Assembly (NCBI GenBank): GCA_900208305.1
Contig: OAPG01000003.1
Coordinates: 558,001-622,000 of the forward strand
Direction of reading: 5' to 3'
Source of the DNA: Melanopsichium pennsylvanicum
Taxonomy: Eukaryota; Basidiomycota; Ustilaginomycetes; Ustilaginales
DNA length: 64,000 nucleotides
Shown: positions 39,190 through 49,839 of the stretch, one piece after another
Position numbering within the stretch: the first letter of the stretch is position 1
How the letters are laid out: every line of letters begins with the position of its first letter
Made by a program: the position numbers and the translations under genes
The notes under the pieces: model-generated
The model's input: the letters and a program-made list of their open reading frames with translations, nothing else
Databases searched by the model: none
What the model was told of the DNA's origin: nothing

Positions 39190-42100
39190 GATAAGGGTCG
39201 GCTAGCATGAGGCTCGCTACTCCGTGCTACCTGTTGCTGCTTTGATGCAATAACAATCCGGTTGTGATAGATATGGTGCAATGTTGAGATTCGATCAAAT
39301 GAATGGAGTCGGATGAGGATGTAAGGTGGCTGCCGGTTTATAGTTCAAAGCTGATCATCAATGTTGTGACTTGGATCAAGTGGAAGAAGTGCTTTTGCCA
39401 AAGAGTTCGATGGACTACGCCGATGGTCGCAATTTGCCGAAGGCTGCCTCTTTTCTGTTGAGCAGAATCAGATTGTTGAGAAGTATGGCTGGATGGATGG
39501 TTTAGATATGGTGTCTCGAAAGGACTGCAGATGGTTGGGACTTTCCTGCTTCGTCTCCTGCTATGATTGTACGCGGCAAATCGGACCCGATCTGCAATCC
39601 GGTCACGAGGATGAACGAGTGGAACACTTGTGCTGAACACAGAAAGGTAATGCAAGTAGTAAAGAGATGAGATTATTGGAGCTCTGACAAGAGTCGATGG
39701 GCAGAGGGCCGTGTTTTGCGAGAAAGGGAGGAGCCAGAGAGATGGAGGTCGGAGTGTAAAATAGTGGACCAGTGCTCGTGACGAAGCTTAATGGAGCCGA
39801 TGAAGCGCTGTGGGTGTATGCTGGTCGGGGTCGTAGCAGCAGCAATGGATGGAGCAAAGCGCAGGGGTGTGAATAAGATGGTCTGGATGCAGCTTGCGTC
39901 AAAAGTCGTAGTTTTGAAGGGAGGGAGGGGCGGAGGGTACGAAGTTCCTGAAAGGAAACATTCATCCGAACTCCGATGGGCATCGCATCCAAGATTGTCA
40001 ACGGCCAGCAATAACTCTTTCCATCCTGCTGTACCTGTTGCCTGCTTGATTGCAAGCTGTTGAATCAGGCCGCCCGCCTCGCTTGGTTGTTCAACAATGC
40101 CGTGATGTGCAACAGCATATACAGTAATTTACGGTACAGCAGTAGCACCCGTCCTGTTATTTCCGTCTATTCAAAGCTTGACCCAGCACAGCAGTCACAG
40201 CAGACATTAGAATTCAGACTGCAGGTTCTGAAGCATCTTGAGAAGTAACTATTCAATGTGGCGGTGGTGCCGTTGAATGCACATGGTGAACCACCACAGC
40301 TACGAAGAATGACACTTGAGCAGTATTGGTATATGCATTTGGCTCGGCGATTTCACATAGGCCCTGCATCTTTTGGCACTTTTCTTTTATTTTGTTTGGC
40401 AGTTTTTGACATTGAGCATACTGTAGTATTAATAAATATTATTGCCAACTTCCTAAACAAGAAGGTCTCACAAACACGCACGCGACCGGCTCATCAGCGC
40501 GAAATTCGGTTTATTTCTAAAGTTAAACTGAATTCTACTCAGTCTTTGTTGGAGGGTTTGGTTGATATTATTATTCGCAATTCGAAAGTTGGGTTTTTGG
40601 TTTTCGATTGCTTAGGAACTTCGATCGTAAAAGGGCTTCGAGTTTGAGGCTTATTGATCCGTTCCGTTCAATAAATGATTGCCTTCTCTGATTGCAGAAA
40701 CGCTTCGCTCACACGGCTTGGTGGAATTTGCTACATTGGGCAAGAGCAGCAAGCATGTGTTCTAGATTTTCGATTTGTGGTCCAGATTGCTGCCCTTTGA
40801 GGTCATGGTGAATGCTTCCTTTGAAATTCGTACAAAGTCATAGTACCGTTCAAACTTGGGAGCTTTTCTCTCTGCCTAGAAATCAGAGACGGTCAGCACG
40901 GGCGGAACTGGATAGCTAAAGTCACACACAGCCCAGAGCTCGTCGCCCTTGTCATATTAGACCAACCTGCCCACAATATTTTTCTTGCCGCGATCGAAGT
41001 TGAACCTCCGTGGGAATCTTTTCTTCCATCATCACTCTCTTACCCTGAATTTCTACTGTAAATGGCGCAACTAAAAATGCTAGCTTCTCGCCTGATGAAA
41101 CTTCCCTGGATTCATGGAGAAGGCTCGAGTTGGTCTTCGGTTGCAAGATGGACCCTTGGTTGGGAGCCAGGCAGGATAGGGGTCTTGATTGAATTGTTGC
41201 AAGGGGCTATATTCGACCCACTGTTTGCCGCAATGGAAATGAGTGCGGATGCGCCGTCACTTTCGGCGCGGCGTATGTTTCTACGCCATAGAAAATCGGA
41301 GACCTACCAGACGTCATAGACGGTATTCTGACATCAGCCTAAGTCCAGCGGTTCAGCGAGCTTGCAGGTCTCACTACCCTGCAAATTGTTTTTCAAGATA
41401 TCGACTCCAAGGTGAGGTGTGATTCTCAGCATCCATCCGCTTGTCAGCTCGCTAGCATCGTTGTTACCCGATAACACACCGCCTCCCGTGGTGTCACGCG
41501 CATTCACTAGTCCTTTCAATTATCCTACCAATTGTGTAACAACTGAAGCTACCACGGCATAGATGCGTCCCCACGGGATAGCCCTTGTCAGCAGCGCTTG
41601 AAGAGCACAAATGAGCTCGAGTCTTGGCGAGAGCAGAAAGCCGCGGCAGCTAGGCGGCACCCCATTGGGACGCTGAGATTCTGTGTGTGTTTGTTCAGAT
41701 GTGAGACAAGCTGCCCCTATCTCGTACAAAATTTGTGAATTTCCGGTTCCTAGATGGTGCACGAAGAAAGCCATCTTACACAGCCTATTCTCTGGTCGGG
41801 TTGAGGTAAGTTGAGATCAAGCCGATTCGAAAATTTTCCGATAGACGTTACACTGAGCTGCACACAACTGGTCATACGATCAAATGTGGCGTATAGTGAG
41901 TTGTGAGCACAAAAGGCAGTGTCATTCCGCTCAGGTTGTGTGGCAGGTGACAGCCTCCGAATGAGACCCTTTGTGTGTGCTGCGCTGGTGTTGGTTTCAA
42001 TCGAAGCTCGGGCATATTCCACAACATCACGTGCTGCTATTGTGTATCTACGCGTGGAGCGGTAATCTAAAGTATCAACGTGCGCTCTAACATCTTATGT

Positions 42101-42225
42101 AGCTTTCCGAGACCCGATCTATCCCACTGTGCACACGCCACTTTTGAGAAGATCGGACTCTTAACCTTGAACATCATAGTCTTCCCGCCTTCACGTTTAC
42201 GTCAACGGAACACTCAAATTAATCC
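39190..42225. other. 3-kb gene-poor region
   Basis: This is the largest stretch without an accepted gene. It includes the upstream region of the 1685-residue gene, an AT-rich part at about 40400-40680, and several short open frames on both strands (for example plus 40258-40647 starting with GTG, plus 41062-41319, minus 40952-41146, minus 41334-41519, minus 41520-41774). None shows a domain, signal peptide or convincing splice join. A small multi-exon gene or a decayed gene in 40950-41775 cannot be excluded. An E-box CACGTG lies at 42028-42033, about 190 bases before the next gene. Confidence 0.4.
42028..42033. promoter_or_regulatory. CACGTG E-box upstream of DUF938 gene
   Basis: A palindromic bHLH-type site (Cbf1/Pho4 class) about 190 bases upstream of the ATG at 42226. 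A single 6-bp match, so only suggestive. Confidence 0.25.
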
Positions 42226-43011
42226 TTGAACATGGCCAGCGAAAGTTCTCCAACCAGCCCAGAAGCGGCTCAAGCGAAGTATGGCCAATCTTGGTCGCTA
42301 CCCGGGTCAGCACAGCGCAACGCCCCGGCGATTGCCGAAGCCTTAGCCCCTCTGCTCTCCTTGGTTCCTTCCGCCTCTTCGCCTTTGCGTACCCCAGTGA
42401 TTTTGGAAGTGGCTTCAGGATTTGGTCATCAGATTCATGCAATCGCGTCAAAGTACACACACTACCAATTTCAACCAAGTGAAGCAGACGCTTATCCTCG
42501 AATCCAAATCGATGCGAACAACGATGAACTGACCAACGTATCTAGAGCAGAAGCGTTGGATCTGCTGGATCAGAATGACTGGCTCACCCTAGTCCACAAC
42601 GTTAGCGGAGAAACGGTAGGAGACGTTAAAGGTTGTGAGGATGAAGGGCTATTTGCTGGAGTAATTGCGTGCAACTTGACTCATGTAGCGCCGTGGAAAG
42701 TGACAGAAAGCTTGTTCAGTCACCTTGATCCCAGGGTTGGGTATGTTACTCAACAAGGCTATTGCAACCTTGTTGACAGAAAGAGGGGATGGATCGCTAT
42801 ATACGGGGCGTTCAACGAGAATGCATCGTTCACAAGCGAAGCGAATCGAAAATTCGACAAAGCCATTCGAAGCAGAAACAGCGAATTTGGTCTGAGGGAT
42901 GTGCAGAGCGAGCTGTTGCCTTTGGCATATAGGCACGGATACGAGTTGACGGATCGTATCGAGATGCCTGCTGGAAACTTGCTCCTCATCTTCAAGGTTC
43001 GCAACGAATAG
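42226..43011 (+). CDS. DUF938 / METTL26-like SAM-dependent methyltransferase-fold protein
   Basis: The 261-residue protein follows the DUF938 (UPF0585, METTL26) pattern: RNAPAIAEAL near the start, the SAM-binding motif ILEVASGFGHQ (about 57-67), FQPSEAD, a central CNLTHVAPWKVTESLF block and YGAFNENASFTSEANRKFDKAIR, then FGLRDVQSELLPLAYRHGY and a C-terminal strand LLLIFKV. The family adopts a Rossmann methyltransferase fold, but its substrate is unknown. One change is visible: the glycine-rich loop reads GFGHQ where many members have GSGQH. Single exon; the stop lies 100 bases from the stop of the TDA10-like gene on the other strand. Confidence 0.88.
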   Translation: MNMASESSPTSPEAAQAKYGQSWSLPGSAQRNAPAIAEALAPLLSLVPSASSPLRTPVILEVASGFGHQIHAIASKYTHYQFQPSEADAYPRIQIDANNDELTNVSRAEALDLLDQNDWLTLVHNVSGETVGDVKGCEDEGLFAGVIACNLTHVAPWKVTESLFSHLDPRVGYVTQQGYCNLVDRKRGWIAIYGAFNENASFTSEANRKFDKAIRSRNSEFGLRDVQSELLPLAYRHGYELTDRIEMPAGNLLLIFKVRNE

Positions 43012-43111
43012 AGAAGAGTCCTTACCGAGAAGAGAAATTGGCATAAAAGTCGTCCATGTACGCGCATTTGTGTGCATCAACATGATTGTGAAATGAATCA
43101 AGCTTAGAAAG

Positions 43112-44107
43112 CTACCAATCAGACACGTCAACAACCTTTCGATCTAGGTCGATAGTCACACTCTTGCTCCGCCCTACCCACTTCTTATTTGTTTGAATCG
43201 TGTCCAAAAACAAATGATACCCCGGCATGTATCGATCAACAAACCGCCTAACCCCTTGGTCCGTCATTCCTTGTCCACCATTGCTTGCTTTCATTGCATG
43301 TTCTTGCTGCGTTCTCCAGACGTACACGTTTTTAAGATCTGTTGGTGAGATTTGGAGGAATACCGAAAAATGGTCGTACCAGCATGTATATGCTTCCAAG
43401 TTGACATTGATTTGCTGGAGCGAATCCAAGCTGTACCGTTGGAACGATGAGTCGGTGGAGAACTTTCGCCACTTCGACTCTATTTCAGCAGGAGAGATGG
43501 GGGAAAAGCCCATAGACCAGCCTTCGAGGATGAACACATCCAAGGGTGCAGTCAGTGTTGGGCAAAGATCAGATAGAGGAGTTCGATCACCTTCTCCGCT
43601 GTGCAAACTCTTGTCGAATAGTGGTAAGGTAACCTTTGCTTTTGGATTCGAATTGATGTGATAGATGCGATTTAAGAGTTCAGCTCCGAAGCTGACGTCG
43701 TGCGTTCCAGGCTGCCCTCGACCACTCAACAGAGGATTAGAAGAGTTTTCTCGTGCGACCCTGACCAAGTTTTCATGCGTATGGTAGAGATCATCGGTAG
43801 AGAGAATGCCGACCGAGAGACCAGAAGAGCTAAGGTGAGAGATGAGCGAGTGTGTGACGGTTGTCTTGCCTGAGCCTTGCGGGCCTTGCATAGCGACAAA
43901 TAGCGGTGGCATTTGTCGACTAGAGGCCGAGTGCTTGGAACGATATTGAGCGAGTTGCGACTTGACATGCTCAGCGAAAATGTCCACTGCGCTAAGCGAC
44001 GCCCTGGTCTGAGGGACCGCTGCCATGTTTGCTGTTTGGGATATTGTGTCAAGGTGGCCGGCCATAAGCTGGCAAACGATCGCGTGATGCTGTTGAACAG
44101 TCGACAC
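43112..44107 (-). CDS. TDA10: P-loop kinase of the TDA10 / glycerate-kinase-like family
   Basis: The 331-residue protein has a Walker A motif GPQGSGKT at 75-82, the STDDLYHTHENL segment, NPLLSGRGQPGTHD, a Walker-B-like DVFILEGWSMGF, and the C-terminal block VYVWRTQQEHAM...GMTDQGVRRFVDRYMPGYHLFLD. This order is typical of yeast Tda10 and plant glycerate kinase (GLYK). TDA10 proteins are predicted ATP-dependent kinases related to uridine/pantothenate kinases; the physiological substrate is uncertain. An internal Met (residue 15) and another at 28 are alternative starts; the conserved part begins only near residue 65. Confidence 0.85.
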   Translation of the reverse strand: MSTVQQHHAIVCQLMAGHLDTISQTANMAAVPQTRASLSAVDIFAEHVKSQLAQYRSKHSASSRQMPPLFVAMQGPQGSGKTTVTHSLISHLSSSGLSVGILSTDDLYHTHENLVRVARENSSNPLLSGRGQPGTHDVSFGAELLNRIYHINSNPKAKVTLPLFDKSLHSGEGDRTPLSDLCPTLTAPLDVFILEGWSMGFSPISPAEIESKWRKFSTDSSFQRYSLDSLQQINVNLEAYTCWYDHFSVFLQISPTDLKNVYVWRTQQEHAMKASNGGQGMTDQGVRRFVDRYMPGYHLFLDTIQTNKKWVGRSKSVTIDLDRKVVDVSDW

Positions 44108-45811
44108 CTATGCCTTATCTTGTGTCCTAACAGTCCGACAGTCTCAGCTAACACGTCCTCGTACTGTAAGAGCCAATGAGATGAAAGCTGTCTCATAAAG
44201 CTTTGTTCTCAATGGGAGTCGAGAGTCTAGCAACAAGTATTATTGGTATTAACTTCTTAACCTTGATATTCTGACCCCCACAATCTTCTCGGTCACTTGA
44301 ACGGCATTCCGGACAAGGTGAGGGATATTCTGATTTGTAACGATCTTCACCAATCTAACAAGTGTACTTTTCGGTCTGATTGACCTTCCATACATTCCAG
44401 GTCGGAACCCCTTGCATGTGCAGCGGCGAAGATCGAACAAAGGTATCATGTTTTCACTCAGACTCACCAGTTTCTCCTGACTAAAGCCTGACACTTTTAT
44501 TTGAGAGATGAACAACCTTCGCTTGTCGAAAGATGTTCGATACCAATTTCTTGCAACTCGGCCAGTTGGCAAAGGCTTACGGCGATTTGTTCTGGTACAA
44601 TTTGTGGGGTTGCGGTGACTTTTCTCGAACCAAAGCATACATAAGACGGATGTGACGAGCGGGGTCTAGCTGTGTGGCTTATGCCTGGTGTTGCGAGGGC
44701 GATCCAACAGCGCATGCATTAGTGCGGACCAATGTAACGTCAGAGTGCGCAGCCGACCAAGAAAATGTAATGCGAATGTTCGGTACTGTGCTTTGCTTGT
44801 CATGGTGTTCCGTCGCTGATCAGCTGCAGCATCCTACTTCGGTCCAAACTTTGGCATTCAGTGCAATTGAGATGCGCAAAGAGGACTTAGGCGAAGTTGC
44901 CATTCCGGCGGTATCCTTTCCCATAGTGTCGAATGCTCAAACGAGGTAGGAATAGGAGACAAGACAATGTCAATTCGTGAAGCAGGTGGTCAAGGCGTTG
45001 TCGGGTGGTCTGTCGATCCATGCATATGGTATTTGACTTGACGTGAACCGACGTTCTAACCTAACGTTAGCTAGCCGAACTGCGGAATGTATGTTCGGTG
45101 TACCACGCATTCTTCGCTTCCACGACGTAGAGAGGCGAGAAAGGGTTCTCCGCCAGTATCGCAGGTCCTCTGAAACGACAGCAGCACAGCAGGAATAGAA
45201 TCAGGTCAACCTGTGCTGACTTATTGCATCTCGTGTCTCATGCATACCTAGCAGTACGCTTCAAAGATGACAATGTCAGCTGCTGCGTCGAAATTTGACC
45301 CCGCTGGCAACGCCACTTGGGCGCTTCTGTGGAATCATTTGATTTGTATCTGCTCTTGTTTCCTCGCTGAGACTTGCGAAGAACGGCAGGCAGTTCTCAT
45401 CTGGACCGAAAGCCCTCCTCGAACCGTAGGCATACTTTCCCTCTGTTGAGATGGTACAGAGCCCCGCACACTGACAGGGATTGCAGGTCGTTTGAGGCTA
45501 AGTCGGCGTCAAAGGGATCCCATTCAGCCGATCGCCTGTCATAAGACTCTGCTGGGTCCCAATGAAGCCTTCATTTTTGGCTGGAGCTTTCCTTTCGTAA
45601 CCATCCCTGGCATCCTTCATTACCATCCACTAACTCCATCTTCCGCCGTTGCTTCCTCTGTAGCAACGTAATTGCCTCCCCCTGCTGATAGTTCTCTCTT
45701 TCACACTCCTTCAACTTCGTTCTCTAGACAGCCGAACAGCGATCGTTGATAGTTTGCACCATCGCTACTCCATCCTCGCGTTGCCAGCTCCAGGACATAG
45801 CCCACATCAGA
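44108..45811. other. 1.7-kb intergenic region
   Basis: Upstream regions of the TDA10-like gene (-) and the secreted-protein gene (+). The plus strand from 45580 to 45800 is C/T-rich like a fungal leader. Short open frames (for example minus 44249-44638, plus 44674-44949, plus 45267-45449) have no recognisable features. Confidence 0.4.
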
Positions 45812-46504
45812 ATGCATTCCCGCTCTCTACTCTCTAGCCTCGCCCTTGGCCTTGCGCTAACCACCACTTCGAGCCTCGCTGCTGTTGCTAAAGCCAACCC
45901 GATGGTGCAAGCCATCGAAACCCCTGCTGCTGCTGCTGCTTCTCCTCCTCCTCCTCAGTTAGCCCCCTCTAACAATCCTGACACCTATAATGCCGCCTCC
46001 GGATCACTCACTCACCCACCTCAATCAGATGGACGACACGAAATCAGGTTCTCTCTCTTAGGCTGCCCTAGCGCCGTTCGACCCAAGATCTCTGGCACTT
46101 CTGGTTCTTCGGGTCAATTCACGCCATCACCTCCAGGGAGCATTATCGTCCCATCCGACTTTATCGGATCCGTCTACCTCACAGCTGAAGGTTGCGGTAA
46201 ATTTGGTGACAAATGTCAGAGTTTGGATCTAACCTTCATGCCCAACGCGAACGAGACGGTTAAGAGTTATATCAACTTTGATGCTATGTATGGGAAGAAG
46301 TTCCTTTACCCGTTGAAGGCCAGGTTTGACGATAACAAGGATACAAGCGATGCAGCCAGAATTGATTGTGGCAGTTACGATTGCATCGATGGAAGCAGGG
46401 ATCCAGATGACTTTATTAGCAACAGGATCTATTCGTCAACCAAAGGTGTAGGAGTTGATATCATATACGATTGTAGGGCGAATACCACTTCGACCCAAGC
46501 CTAA
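45812..46504 (+). CDS. Small secreted protein of unknown function
   Basis: Reading from the ATG at 45812 gives 230 residues; the frame is open to 45746, but the internal Met starts a clean signal peptide (MHSRSLLSSLALGLALTTTSSLAA). A poly-Ala/poly-Pro stretch follows at about 36-46. The mature part has six cysteines (LLGC, EGC, DKC, DC, DC, DC), enough for three disulfides, and an NxT sequon near its C-terminus. No known domain was recognised. Small cysteine-containing secreted proteins of this kind are candidate effectors or wall proteins in smut fungi; that is inference from the signal peptide and context only. The gene has no intron. Confidence 0.72.
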   Translation: MHSRSLLSSLALGLALTTTSSLAAVAKANPMVQAIETPAAAAASPPPPQLAPSNNPDTYNAASGSLTHPPQSDGRHEIRFSLLGCPSAVRPKISGTSGSSGQFTPSPPGSIIVPSDFIGSVYLTAEGCGKFGDKCQSLDLTFMPNANETVKSYINFDAMYGKKFLYPLKARFDDNKDTSDAARIDCGSYDCIDGSRDPDDFISNRIYSSTKGVGVDIIYDCRANTTSTQA

Positions 46505-46904
46505 AGAAACCCCATCTCTCACATGATCAAAAGCCAGTGGTTTGGTTGAAATTCGCACGTGGCAATACTTCACACTCTCTCATTGAATCCCAAGTTGATA
46601 GCCTCGTCCAGCACCCTCGTCCGTCCAGCATTGTCTCTCGTAAACTTGCACACATTCTTCAGTCTTTGTTTCCTCTAGTATAGCCGCTTGCTGGCTGGCG
46701 TACCCTCCCCTTGTCGTATCTTTTCGATCCTTTGCACACTTAACGAACATTTTCTTTCTCTCTTTGCCTCGCATTCAACCTTGTACTCTGTGTAGATCGC
46801 ACTTCGATCACAGCCTGATGCTTGGTTTGAACGGTTCGTACACGCATCGAAATGAAAACTTTTCTTTTTTTTATTTTTCTATATAATCCATCATGTTGGT
46901 GAGA
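46505..46904. other. Convergent 3' region
   Basis: 3' ends of the secreted-protein gene (+) and the ABHD11-like gene (-). A T-rich tract (46861-46885) lies just downstream of the latter's stop. Nothing else seen. Confidence 0.45.
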
Positions 46905-47981
46905 TCACTTGGACCGAGGCTTGAGCGCCTGCTCGGTCTCATCCTTTGTTTTTCCGGTTAAAAAGTCCTCCACCACTTGAACAAATTCGTTTGGCTTCTC
47001 CGCCTGACACCAGTGTCCCGTTTCCATATGAACCAACTTGACATTTGGGAAATACTTTTGGTTGGTAAGAATGTTTCTTCTATTCACATACTTGCTCTTT
47101 GATCCCTTGATAAACAGTGTCTCTCCCTCCCAGACCCTTGCCGGAGCACTGGGGTCCCCACCTGCAATCTCGTCTTCAGTCGCATTGACTGGGTTGTAAG
47201 GAAAGTCTCCGATCTGGGCGATATTCTTGCGAATGATGTTTACTGGAATTCGCCAGGACCAAGTTTTTGCAGAAGGAGGATCGCGGGTGAGGTTGGTGAG
47301 GAGGAATTGGCGTACACCAAGGTCTTTTTCTGTGGCTTGAAGAATCTCGTCTGCCTCAGTACGACTTTTGCAGGGCTTATCTCGAATTTGGACCATGGCG
47401 TCGATGTAGCGTTCAAATTCGGGAGAAAGTGGTCCTCTTTTGGCAGACATATCGACACTGATCAAATTCCTCAGCATTCCCTCGGGTAGCTCGGGGTGAA
47501 GTGCTACAGACATTGACACTTTGCCTCCCATCGAATGACCGATCAATCCGACGTTGCTCAGATGCTTTGATCGCATGAATTCAATGACGTCCTGAGCCAT
47601 GTCGGAGTAGGCCAGTCCATCAATGTGGGGTGATGTGCCGTGGTTTCGTAGGTCAAGAGCAAACACGGGAACACCAAATCGTGCCGACATAGCCCGACCG
47701 AGAGAGCGCCAGTTCTGCTTGCTGCCAAATAGGCCGTGGCATACGACGAGGGAAGAGATTGGTACAGGGGTGCGTGCTTTTGATGCCTGATCAGATGTGG
47801 GCTCGTAGGCTTCAAAGTCGAGCGAGACGGTCTGGCCCGTCGCAGCCAAAGCATGAGAGACCCTTGGGTCCGAGGAGGGTGTTGACAAGAAGCGTTTGCT
47901 TTTCACAGAGCACAAGGGAGAGATGATGAACGATGTTGCACGAGTGCTTCTCAGGCACTCGCCGCGCAGGAACGTCAACAT
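46905..47981 (-). CDS. Mitochondrial alpha/beta hydrolase (ABHD11/IMO32-like)
   Basis: From the ATG at 47981 the protein has 358 residues and begins with a basic, Ser-rich mitochondrial presequence (LRGECLRSTRATSFIISPLC...KSKRFLST). The frame is open to 48128 but the extra 49 residues are less likely. The fold markers are the oxyanion segment VVCHGLFGSKQNWRSLG, LDLRNHGTSP, the nucleophile elbow GHSMGG with Ser150, and the catalytic His323 in METGHWCQAEKPNEF; the acid is expected between them. ABHD11 family members act in the mitochondrial matrix and in mammals protect lipoylated 2-oxoglutarate dehydrogenase. The role in this fungus is by family only. Confidence 0.88.
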   Translation of the reverse strand: MLTFLRGECLRSTRATSFIISPLCSVKSKRFLSTPSSDPRVSHALAATGQTVSLDFEAYEPTSDQASKARTPVPISSLVVCHGLFGSKQNWRSLGRAMSARFGVPVFALDLRNHGTSPHIDGLAYSDMAQDVIEFMRSKHLSNVGLIGHSMGGKVSMSVALHPELPEGMLRNLISVDMSAKRGPLSPEFERYIDAMVQIRDKPCKSRTEADEILQATEKDLGVRQFLLTNLTRDPPSAKTWSWRIPVNIIRKNIAQIGDFPYNPVNATEDEIAGGDPSAPARVWEGETLFIKGSKSKYVNRRNILTNQKYFPNVKLVHMETGHWCQAEKPNEFVQVVEDFLTGKTKDETEQALKPRSK

Positions 47982-48433
47982 GCTTGATCGAGCGTGTATA
48001 GCTGTGTTGTAGATGATGAGAAGTAGAGAGAAGGAGGTGAGAAGGGTGGGTGTGTTGGACAGGAAGTTGTGTGTCTCCGTCACCGTGCGCAAGGCAAAAT
48101 CAAAAGATCCATTTTTGAAGCCGAACAAAATGCCGCCATCGGTAAAAAGCGGCGGCTAAAAGATGGATTCCAACAACATCCACATTTGGAATGCTAAGAA
48201 AGTGATATTGGTCAACCTCTGGCTCGATACCATTGCCGGTGTTGTACCGCGTCATCCGTGCATCACTCTGTCAACGCCGCATGTATCACATGTCACACGT
48301 CACATGTCACGCCCCACACGCAGAAACTAAACAGCATGGGCAATGGCTTCTTCTCTGGAAGATAGCGACCTTTTAAGCTTGCGGACGAGCTATACTAGAA
48401 ATACAAATTGACCAAACCCTTAGAGTGAAGCTG
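47982..48433. promoter_or_regulatory. Promoter region of ABHD11-like gene
   Basis: It lies between two minus-strand genes and contains the duplicated TCACATGTCAC element at 48286-48310. No gene seen. Confidence 0.4.
48286..48310. repeat. Two direct copies of TCACATGTCAC
   Basis: Copies at 48286-48296 and 48300-48310, a 14-base period, about 310 bases upstream of the ABHD11-like start codon. Each contains the palindromic ACATGT; further CACGTC/CACACG variants surround them. Confidence 0.55.
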
Positions 48434-49839
48434 TTACTGGTCAGAAACAGCAGATTGGCTCTTCGTGGTAGGGTTGGTCTCCTCAGGAGCTGGCGTGGGT
48501 GTCGCAACACCCGAGGCTGGAGTGCTGCCACCACCATTGTCGAGTTTTCTACGCTTCTTGCTCTCTTCTCTCATCCTGATCTCCTCGTCCAACTGCTTGC
48601 GTCGCTCCGTCGTGTCAATGTGACGCGGTCCGCCCTTGGCAGTCAAGATCTCGACACCGGTCTCGGTGATTAACAATGTCTCTTCCGCAGCCGCCGATCG
48701 TGCACCGTCAACGGTGGCCACGGTCCAATCATCAGGCCAAGAGAGATCCCTCCATTCGGTACCAAGGTTAAGCATGGGCTCAATGGTGAAGATGTGACCA
48801 GGCTTCATGACGCCGTACGCTTTCTTGGTAGCGTGGTGATAGATGGTAGGTGCGGCATGGAAGCAGTTGGAGATGCCGTGACCGGTGTAATTCTTTACGA
48901 CAGCACAGCCTTGTGATTCGGCGAGAGGCTGAATGACACGGCCGATCTCGCCATAGGGGACACCGGGCCCACAAATGTTGATGGCTGCATCGAGACATTC
49001 GCGTGCGACCTTGATTAGTTTCATCGATTCGGCATCTTCCTCGGCCTTCTTTCCAACAGGAAAGGTGGCATTGAGGTCACCGTGGTAGCCTTTGTGGAAA
49101 AGAGTAACATCGATGTTGAGGATGTCGCCGTCTTGAAGGGGACGCTGATCAGGGATACCGTGGCAGATGACTTCGTTGATGGATGTGCAGACGCTCTTAG
49201 GATAGCCGTGGTAGCCAAGTGGGCTTGGGTAGCAGTCTCGCTTGATGGCTTCAGCGAACACGACTTTGTCAATCTCGTCTGTGGTGACACCTGGTTTGGC
49301 GTGGGATGCTGCAATCTCGAGCACCTCGCGAGCGAGCTATTGTATGGAACAAGAAAAACAAGAGGAAAGACATGTCAGCAATCTAAAATGATTCATGTAA
49401 GTCCGATCGATAGTTGCATACGTACTGTGGCAGCCTTCCTCACACCATCCTGGTCAGTCTTGTTGTTAAGCTTGATGTTCCTTGATTCGAGAAACTGTTT
49501 AAAGCCATCGAGCGCAAAGCCGAGCAGCAAAAGAGCAAAGATTGTGATCCCATCTAGATTGTCAGCATGCCTTGATCTTGCGAGAATGGGTAGAATGACG
49601 GTCAAAAGTGGAATTCTGACCTGCCACCAGAACTGCAGCCACATCCTCACCCCTTCCCTGGCGTAGTTGGGCCTTCGAATCGATGGTGGAATCTTGGGCT
49701 TGGGACTCAACGGATATACGGCCTTGACAGTGCCCGAGTATTTGAAGGATCGAACATTGGCGAACGGATCGAACGTGAAATTGCCTTTGGTGGTAGAAGT
49801 AGCAGCATGGTCGCTGGTGGTGGTGGCTGTCGATGACAT
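48434..49839 (-). CDS. MAP1: Methionine aminopeptidase 1
   Basis: Three exons on the minus strand: 49839-49651 (to YAREG), 49494-49426 (FLESRNIKLNN...RKAAT) and 49336-48434, with introns of 156 and 89 bases (GTGAGG...ACAG; GTACGT...ATAG), giving 386 residues. Exon 1 carries the MetAP1-specific linker FKYSG...YPLSPKPKIPPSIRRPNYA. Exon 3 has the catalytic core with the metal ligands in LNIDVTLFHKGYHGD (two Asp), TGHGIS (His), FTIEPM (Glu) and AEETLLITE (Glu), plus CHGIPD. It removes initiator Met from nascent proteins at the ribosome. The usual N-terminal zinc fingers are not present in exon 1. The join of exons 1 and 2 leaves a linker about ten residues shorter than in relatives, so intron 1 may hide a microexon. 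The C-terminus has a charged tail beyond the family core. Confidence 0.85.

Noticed and set aside
40258..40647. 129-codon open frame starting with GTG
   Set aside because: It lies in AT-rich sequence, lacks an ATG start and shows no recognised features; some hydrophobic residues could be chance.
41334..41519. Small minus-strand frame as an exon of a hidden gene
   Set aside because: No acceptor and donor combination produced a longer frame with neighbouring frames, and no domain was recognised.
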